From: CAZQEC01 sp964591565
GTDB taxonomy: Bacteria > Patescibacteriota > UBA1384 > CAJBMM01
Length of the DNA stretch: 10,337 bases
Assembly: GCA_964591565.1 (NCBI GenBank)
Contig: CAZQEC010000034.1
Coordinates: 1-10,337, forward strand
Direction of reading: 5' to 3'
The position numbers and the translations under genes are program-made. The notes under the pieces are model-generated. The model searched no databases and was not told the origin of the DNA. It saw nothing but the letters and a program-made list of their open reading frames with translations. Below, piece after piece: positions 6,571 through 10,337 of this stretch (positions within the stretch are counted from its first letter, which is position 1; each line of letters starts with the position of its first letter).

Positions 6571-6592
6571 CCTTCTAAAGTCAAAAGGTTAC
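6546..6592 (+). other. Alternating hairpin arms over the murC stop
   Basis: AAGGTTAC (6546-6553), GTAACCTT (6567-6574) and AAGGTTAC (6585-6592) are exact. The middle arm can pair with either outer arm, giving two mutually exclusive eight-base-pair stems. The murC TAA lies in the middle arm. No T-tract follows, so it is not a classical terminator. Confidence 0.65.
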
Positions 6593-6628
6593 ACCTCATT
6601 CAGCGTAGTAGATGTAGTCCGTAGCACT

Positions 6629-6647
6629 TAGCACTATGTGCTATAAT
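6629..6647 (+). promoter_or_regulatory. Extended -10 promoter of murB with overlapping dyad
   Basis: TGCTATAAT (6639-6647) is a perfect extended -10 element. No -35 box is visible, which such promoters do not need. With a six-base discriminator the start falls on 6654, the A of the murB ATG. A perfect dyad TAGCAC-TAT-GTGCTA (6629-6643) overlaps the -10 box and could be a repressor site. TAGCACT is also repeated in tandem at 6622-6635, seven bases per unit. Confidence 0.75.
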
Positions 6648-6653
6648 AACTCT

Positions 6654-7649
6654 ATGATTTCAGATCAAACACGGGCGATAATAATCAAAGAGTTAGATGG
6701 CGTGCTCGAAAACGAGCCATTAATGAACTACACCACTATGCGCGTTGGTGGGGTGGCTGATTTTGTGTACGTTGCTGAAAAAATTGATGATCTAATTAAA
6801 GCTTTGCGATTGTGCTTTGTGCATCGCATCCCATATCTCATATTCGGCTCAGGATCAAACATTATTGCTTCGGACGCCGGTTTTCCGGGACTCGTTATTA
6901 TTAACCGAAGCTCAAATATGGCGTTTGTGCCCGAAAAAAGTCAGGTCATTGTAGATGCGGGGTGTGTTTTTGCCCGACTGATTACCGAGGCGGCCGGGCG
7001 GGGGTTGGGCGGGATGGAATGGTGGTTTGGCTTGCCGGGAACGATTGGGGGTGCCTTGCACAATAACGCTGAAACTTGGGGGCATAATATGGGAGAAATT
7101 GTGAAGCAAATGACGCTTCTTTTTCCACCAACCGACGAACATGAAGCCAAAATTGAGCAAGTAGACGTTGATTGGATGCAATATCAATATCGCACTAGTC
7201 GCTTAAAAAGCTGGAAAGGTGAAGGTAAACCGATCATTCTCACAATCACTTTGCAGTTGCGCCGTCAACCGAAGGAAGAAATTTTACGCAAGATGAAAGA
7301 GTTAAAACAAGGACGATGGGACTTAAATCAACCAAAAGGAGTAGCTAGTGCCGGTAGTTATTTCAAAAACCCTGGCGGGCCAACTCATATTGAATTAGGC
7401 GCGCGACGCCCCGAAGATTCCGCCGGATGGTTGCTGGATCAGGTGGGAGCCAAGAAAATATCGGTGGGAGGTGCAATCGCTTCGCCGCATCACGCTAATT
7501 TTTTAACCAATACTGGTAACGCCTCAGCCAGCGAGGTTAGGCAATTGGCCAAGCTTCTCAAAGAAAAAGTGAAGCATCAATTTGACATTGATTTAGATGA
7601 GGAAGTTGAATATTTAGGGGTATGGGGGGAGGCGGAAGATGGAGGATAG
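6654..7649 (+). CDS. murB: MurB, UDP-N-acetylenolpyruvoylglucosamine reductase
   Basis: MurB is a cytoplasmic FAD enzyme that reduces UDP-GlcNAc-enolpyruvate to UDP-MurNAc with NADPH. The FAD domain shows NYTTMRVGGVADF (25-37), IFGSGSNII (63-71) and MEWWFGLPGTIGGALHNNA (121-139). The substrate-binding half has YQYRTS (177-182), GSYFKNP (234-240) with the catalytic serine, and LDEEVEYLG (314-322) with the proton-relay glutamate. Length and motifs fit the shorter type II enzymes. The ATG at 6654 is chosen over one at 6636 because the latter lies inside the promoter. No ribosome binding site is present, consistent with a leaderless message. The last eight or so residues (WGEAEDGG) and the TAG stop come from a heptamer repeat. 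Confidence 0.95.
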   Translation: MISDQTRAIIIKELDGVLENEPLMNYTTMRVGGVADFVYVAEKIDDLIKALRLCFVHRIPYLIFGSGSNIIASDAGFPGLVIINRSSNMAFVPEKSQVIVDAGCVFARLITEAAGRGLGGMEWWFGLPGTIGGALHNNAETWGHNMGEIVKQMTLLFPPTDEHEAKIEQVDVDWMQYQYRTSRLKSWKGEGKPIILTITLQLRRQPKEEILRKMKELKQGRWDLNQPKGVASAGSYFKNPGGPTHIELGARRPEDSAGWLLDQVGAKKISVGGAIASPHHANFLTNTGNASASEVRQLAKLLKEKVKHQFDIDLDEEVEYLGVWGEAEDGG

Positions 7650-7668
7650 AGAATTGAGGATGGAGGAT
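7634..7668 (+). repeat. Heptanucleotide array across the murB stop
   Basis: The stretch divides into GGAAGAT, GGAGGAT, AGAGAAT, TGAGGAT and GGAGGAT, five units of seven bases with consensus GGAGGAT, followed by GGATAAG. The murB stop codon TAG spans the junction of units two and three. Purine composition resembles the array in murD but the unit differs. Confidence 0.75.
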
Positions 7669-7704
7669 GGATAAGAACTTATTATTTCAATTTGACAGTA
7701 GATT

Positions 7705-8517
7705 ATGAGAAGAATTATTTCGACATCAACCAGAAAATATGGCTCAAGCAGTGGTAAAAGTGGTTTAATTGGTCGTCAGCCTAAAATTGCGGCCAGCACT
7801 GCGCGCATTTATGAGCAGACGAAGTTTCCGTGGCGACCAATTGTCAGAATAATTTTATTGTCAATGTTAGTATCTGGTGTTGTTTGGGCTCTCAACTCAC
7901 CGATCTTCTTGACCCGTAACACCGTTATTCAAGGATTAAAATCAATTCCGGAGGAGTCAGTGCGCGCGGTTCTGCCAAAACAATCAAATATATGGCTTTA
8001 TCCAATTCGCTTAACTATCAAAAAAGTCCGCGCGACTTCGCCACTTGTGGCAGATATTGCGATATATCGCCAGGCACCAAGTACAGTGCGCTTAGTGATC
8101 GCTGAAAAAGTGCAAGCAATTGATTGGGTGTCGAGCGGTCAGCACTATATTGTTGGTTTAGATGGCACGGTTATTTTACAGACTGAATCTGTGCTGGCAT
8201 TACCGCACTTATTTGATATGGCTAATGTGACTCCAACAGTCGGCAAAGCGGTGGTTACTGCCGGGTTTGTCCACTTTGTGCAGGAGTTGAGTCGCCAATA
8301 CCCGCTAGTTTTTGCGACCGAATTTGATCGTATGGAAATAGGGGAAACGACGTTTGATGTGACAGTGATACCAAAAAGCGGACCGCGGATAATCCTCGAT
8401 ACAAACCGCCCGGCTGAAGCACAGCTAAAAGCCGCCAAAATTATGTTGGATCAATATCAAGCCAATATCAAAGAATACGTTGATTTGCGGGTGGCTGGGA
8501 AGGGTTATTATAAATAA
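7705..8517 (+). CDS. ftsQ: FtsQ/DivIB, cell division protein
   Basis: FtsQ is a bitopic membrane protein that joins FtsB and FtsL in the divisome and helps control septal synthesis. A basic cytoplasmic tail of about 45 residues precedes one membrane segment (about 46-63). A POTRA domain follows (about 68-136), starting FLTRNTVIQGLKSIP and ending VRLVIAEK, the usual place for the ExxP-like turn. The rest is the FtsQ beta domain, including GLDGTVI (151-157) and the terminal YVDLRVAGKGYYK (258-270), like the family's VDLR motif. Sequence conservation is low, as normal for FtsQ; topology and position make the call. At 270 residues it is typical. There is no clear ribosome binding site before the ATG; TATTAT (7680-7685) could be a -10 box giving a 13-base leader. 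Confidence 0.88.
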   Translation: MRRIISTSTRKYGSSSGKSGLIGRQPKIAASTARIYEQTKFPWRPIVRIILLSMLVSGVVWALNSPIFLTRNTVIQGLKSIPEESVRAVLPKQSNIWLYPIRLTIKKVRATSPLVADIAIYRQAPSTVRLVIAEKVQAIDWVSSGQHYIVGLDGTVILQTESVLALPHLFDMANVTPTVGKAVVTAGFVHFVQELSRQYPLVFATEFDRMEIGETTFDVTVIPKSGPRIILDTNRPAEAQLKAAKIMLDQYQANIKEYVDLRVAGKGYYK

Positions 8518-10168
8518 GCTATTTCCAAAGCGAAAATGGGTGGTGGCCCAACGTCAACACCCAGATTTAATTCAACATCTACTCATGACACGCGCGCCCG
8601 GCGAACTTTCGGATTTTCTTAATCCGCAGTTTGGCAATCGGCATGATCCAGAGCTACTGCCGAATCTAACTTCAGCAGTAGAGCGATTACACTATGCCAT
8701 TTTAAATCATCAAACTATCGGTTTATATGGTGATTACGACTGCGACGGCATTCCGGGCACCGCTCTTTTGGCACGCGCGTTATCTGCGCTTGGAGTAAAA
8801 TTCAAAGTTTATATACCGTATCGGGAGCTAGGGTACGGATTGTCTAAAAGTGGCATTGATGTGCTCAAAGCTGAAGGTATTAAACTGTTAATTACGATTG
8901 ACAATGGCACCACTGCTATTGCCGAAATTGATTACGCACGGGCGTTATCAATTGACATCATTGTAACTGATCATCATGAGCCCCACAACGAATTGCCGAA
9001 TGCTATTATCGTCAATCCAAAATTGGCTGGTAGCCAATATCCAAACCGCGATTTATGTGGCACTGGCGTGGTGTTTAAGTTAATTGAAGGATTAAGTCAG
9101 CATTACCCCAATCAAATAAATGAGCGTTGGTTAAAATGGCGGCTCGATTTGGTGGCGCTGGCGACTATTTGTGACATGGTTGAATTAACTGGCGAAAATC
9201 GCGTTTTGGCGACGTTTGGCTTAAGTGTATTGCGGCAGAGTCGAAATCTCGGTCTGCAAGCGCTCTACGAAGTGGCGGGTATTGATCAAAACTCGCTGAA
9301 TGCGAGTACGGTTGGGTTTGGAGTTGGACCGCGTATAAACGCCGCGGGACGGATGGGCGAAGATCCCTTGCTCGGATTTCGACTGCTCACGACAGATGAT
9401 TATGATGAGGCGTTGAGTATCGCGCGCATCCTACATCAGCTAAATACCGAGCGACAAGATGTCTTATTTACGGCACTGCGTCAAGCCGAGGTGCAATTAA
9501 ACGATGAAAGCATTGCCCCCGCCATTGTTTTGCAAAATCCAGATTGGAGTCCGGGTATTGTTGGTTTAATCGCCTCAAAATTACTAGAGCGATATCATAA
9601 ACCAACTTTTATTTTTGACGCCAAAACCGGTAAAGGGAGTGCTCGGTCGGTTAAAAATTATGCTTTGCCAGTGGCTTTAGAACATACCTCAAATCATCTC
9701 GCATCGTATGGTGGACACGCCCTAGCGGGCGGCATGAGTTTAAAAAAAGATGCATTTTTGCAGTTCAAGAGAGCGATCAATGATCACGCTAAATTGATAC
9801 TGGGCGATGAGCCAATCTCACTTCATTTATTGATTGATGCCGAGATCAATCTGGGCGATGTGACAAGCCATATAGCACAAAAAATTAGTGAATTTGAGCC
9901 TTTCGGGGTAGGCAATCCTCGACCATTATTTGTGGCACGCGGGCTTAAATCACGTGACTTAAAAACGATCGGCAGTGATCAAAAACATCTGCGCGGGCTA
10001 CTGACTCAGTCAAATATCACAGTGCCATTTGTGGCGTTCGGCTTGGCTGAACGCAAAGGGGAGTTATCTAACAACAGTTTTGATGTGGTCGGGCGCATGG
10101 AACTAAATTACTGGAATGGTCGCACCACCGCCGAGTTGCATGTGGTTGATGTGGACAACTCAAGGTAA
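8480..10168 (+). CDS. recJ: RecJ, single-stranded-DNA-specific 5'-3' exonuclease
   Basis: RecJ degrades single-stranded DNA 5' to 3' in recombination and mismatch repair and uses metal bound by DHH-family motifs. Numbered from the TTG at 8480: GDYDCDG (84-90; DYDADG or DYDVDG is commoner), IDNGTT (140-145), TDHHEP (163-168), ICDMVELTGENR (230-241) and GPRINAAGRM (283-292) form the DHH core. WSPGIVGLIASKL (356-368), GKGSARS (384-390) and YGGHALAGG (410-418) are the DHHA1 region. EPFGVGNPRPLF (473-484) leads into the OB-fold. Length is close to the E. coli protein. The start is uncertain: TTG 8480 is the only common start codon before the conserved KW (19-20), but ATA 8510 or ATT 8507 have a better ribosome binding site, GGAAGGG (8498-8504). 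GTG 8540 would remove the conserved W. The gene overlaps or touches the ftsQ end. Confidence 0.95.
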   Translation: MICGWLGRVIINKLFPKRKWVVAQRQHPDLIQHLLMTRAPGELSDFLNPQFGNRHDPELLPNLTSAVERLHYAILNHQTIGLYGDYDCDGIPGTALLARALSALGVKFKVYIPYRELGYGLSKSGIDVLKAEGIKLLITIDNGTTAIAEIDYARALSIDIIVTDHHEPHNELPNAIIVNPKLAGSQYPNRDLCGTGVVFKLIEGLSQHYPNQINERWLKWRLDLVALATICDMVELTGENRVLATFGLSVLRQSRNLGLQALYEVAGIDQNSLNASTVGFGVGPRINAAGRMGEDPLLGFRLLTTDDYDEALSIARILHQLNTERQDVLFTALRQAEVQLNDESIAPAIVLQNPDWSPGIVGLIASKLLERYHKPTFIFDAKTGKGSARSVKNYALPVALEHTSNHLASYGGHALAGGMSLKKDAFLQFKRAINDHAKLILGDEPISLHLLIDAEINLGDVTSHIAQKISEFEPFGVGNPRPLFVARGLKSRDLKTIGSDQKHLRGLLTQSNITVPFVAFGLAERKGELSNNSFDVVGRMELNYWNGRTTAELHVVDVDNSR

Positions 10169-10180
10169 TGCGGATATAAT
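10152..10180 (+). promoter_or_regulatory. Near-consensus promoter at the end of recJ
   Basis: TGGACA (10152-10157) lies 17 bases before TATAAT (10175-10180), eleven of twelve consensus bases at the ideal distance. The -35 box is within the last recJ codons. Transcription would start near 10187 and read into the right-hand tail. Confidence 0.7.
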
Positions 10181-10337
10181 AATCTGCTCCTTAATCCTTC
10201 ATTCGTGGGGTTTTAAGGTCTACAACTATCAATCAATAATCATGTAACCTTTAATCGATAATATATCGTATCTCAATAAAGTTTGTGATGCGCTGATGTT
10301 GTACACTGAGGGGGTGATGTGCGGGGTGATGTTTATG
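10181..10337 (+). other. Unassigned tail after recJ, perhaps leader and start of a next gene
   Basis: No recognisable gene or RNA is seen. A five-base-pair hairpin CGATA-ATA-TATCG lies at 10256-10268. One frame is open from 10248 to the edge with ATG codons at 10296, 10317 and 10329; its end reads MLYTEGVMCGVMFM. GAGGGGG (10308-10314) is purine-rich but too close to 10317 and far from 10329. A twelve-base tandem repeat (10311-10334) contributes the GVM repeats. The stretch is too short to call a gene. Confidence 0.3.

Noticed and set aside
6636..6653. Upstream ATG for murB adding six residues
   Set aside because: It overlaps the extended -10 box, so it would not be on the transcript from that promoter, and it lacks a ribosome site.
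7692..7697. Perfect TTGACA before ftsQ
   Set aside because: At 17 bases the partner is TTATTT inside ftsQ, a poor -10 box; likely chance.
10189..10218. CCTTAA/TTAAGG hairpin after recJ as a terminator
   Set aside because: The six-base-pair stem is AT-rich, the loop is long and no T-tract follows.

Overview
The window is a piece of a division and cell wall (dcw) cluster with every recognisable gene on the + strand: mraY (3' part only), a small unknown gene, murD, ftsW, murG, murC, murB, ftsQ (divIB) and recJ. TGA, TAG and TAA all act as stops, so the ordinary bacterial code is used. Compact Mur proteins, divergent motifs (HESD in MurG, YAT instead of KAT in MurD), weak or absent ribosome binding sites at several genes, and abundant short intergenic-type repeats together suggest an uncultivated bacterium of the Candidate Phyla Radiation (Patescibacteria) type. 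That placement is an inference from style, not a proof. No tRNA, rRNA, CRISPR array, insertion sequence or transposase is visible.

Layout: mraY ends at 673. The next 670 bases break the usual contiguity of the cluster. They hold a large hairpin (718-764), a weak terminator-like hairpin (791-812), a strong intrinsic terminator (878-912), a small 73-codon gene (1018-1239) and another strong intrinsic terminator (1262-1295). murD then restarts from a TATAAT box at 1320. murD and ftsW overlap by 14 bases. A 130-base repeat-bearing spacer precedes murG, which overlaps murC by ATGA. murB has its own extended -10 promoter placed so that its transcript should begin at the AUG itself. ftsQ and recJ follow and overlap. 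A near-consensus promoter (TGGACA-17-TATAAT) lies across the recJ end and points into an unassigned 150-base tail.

How the genes work together: MurB completes UDP-MurNAc. MurC and MurD add L-Ala and D-Glu. MraY moves the finished MurNAc-pentapeptide to undecaprenyl phosphate, and MurG adds GlcNAc to give lipid II. FtsW polymerises lipid II at the septum, and FtsQ is part of the divisome complex that controls septal synthesis. RecJ is a 5'-3' single-strand DNA exonuclease and is a passenger of the cluster.

The most unusual content is a set of short repeats. A palindromic element of about 25-45 bases occurs three times: twice inside the murD reading frame, in opposite orientations and without breaking it, and once between ftsW and murG. 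Arrays with a seven-base unit occur at four places (inside murD, ftsW-murG, upstream of murB, end of murB), although the unit sequence differs at each. This resembles, in kind but not visibly in sequence, the Rickettsia palindromic elements that insert in frame into genes and the heptanucleotide STRR repeats of cyanobacteria.
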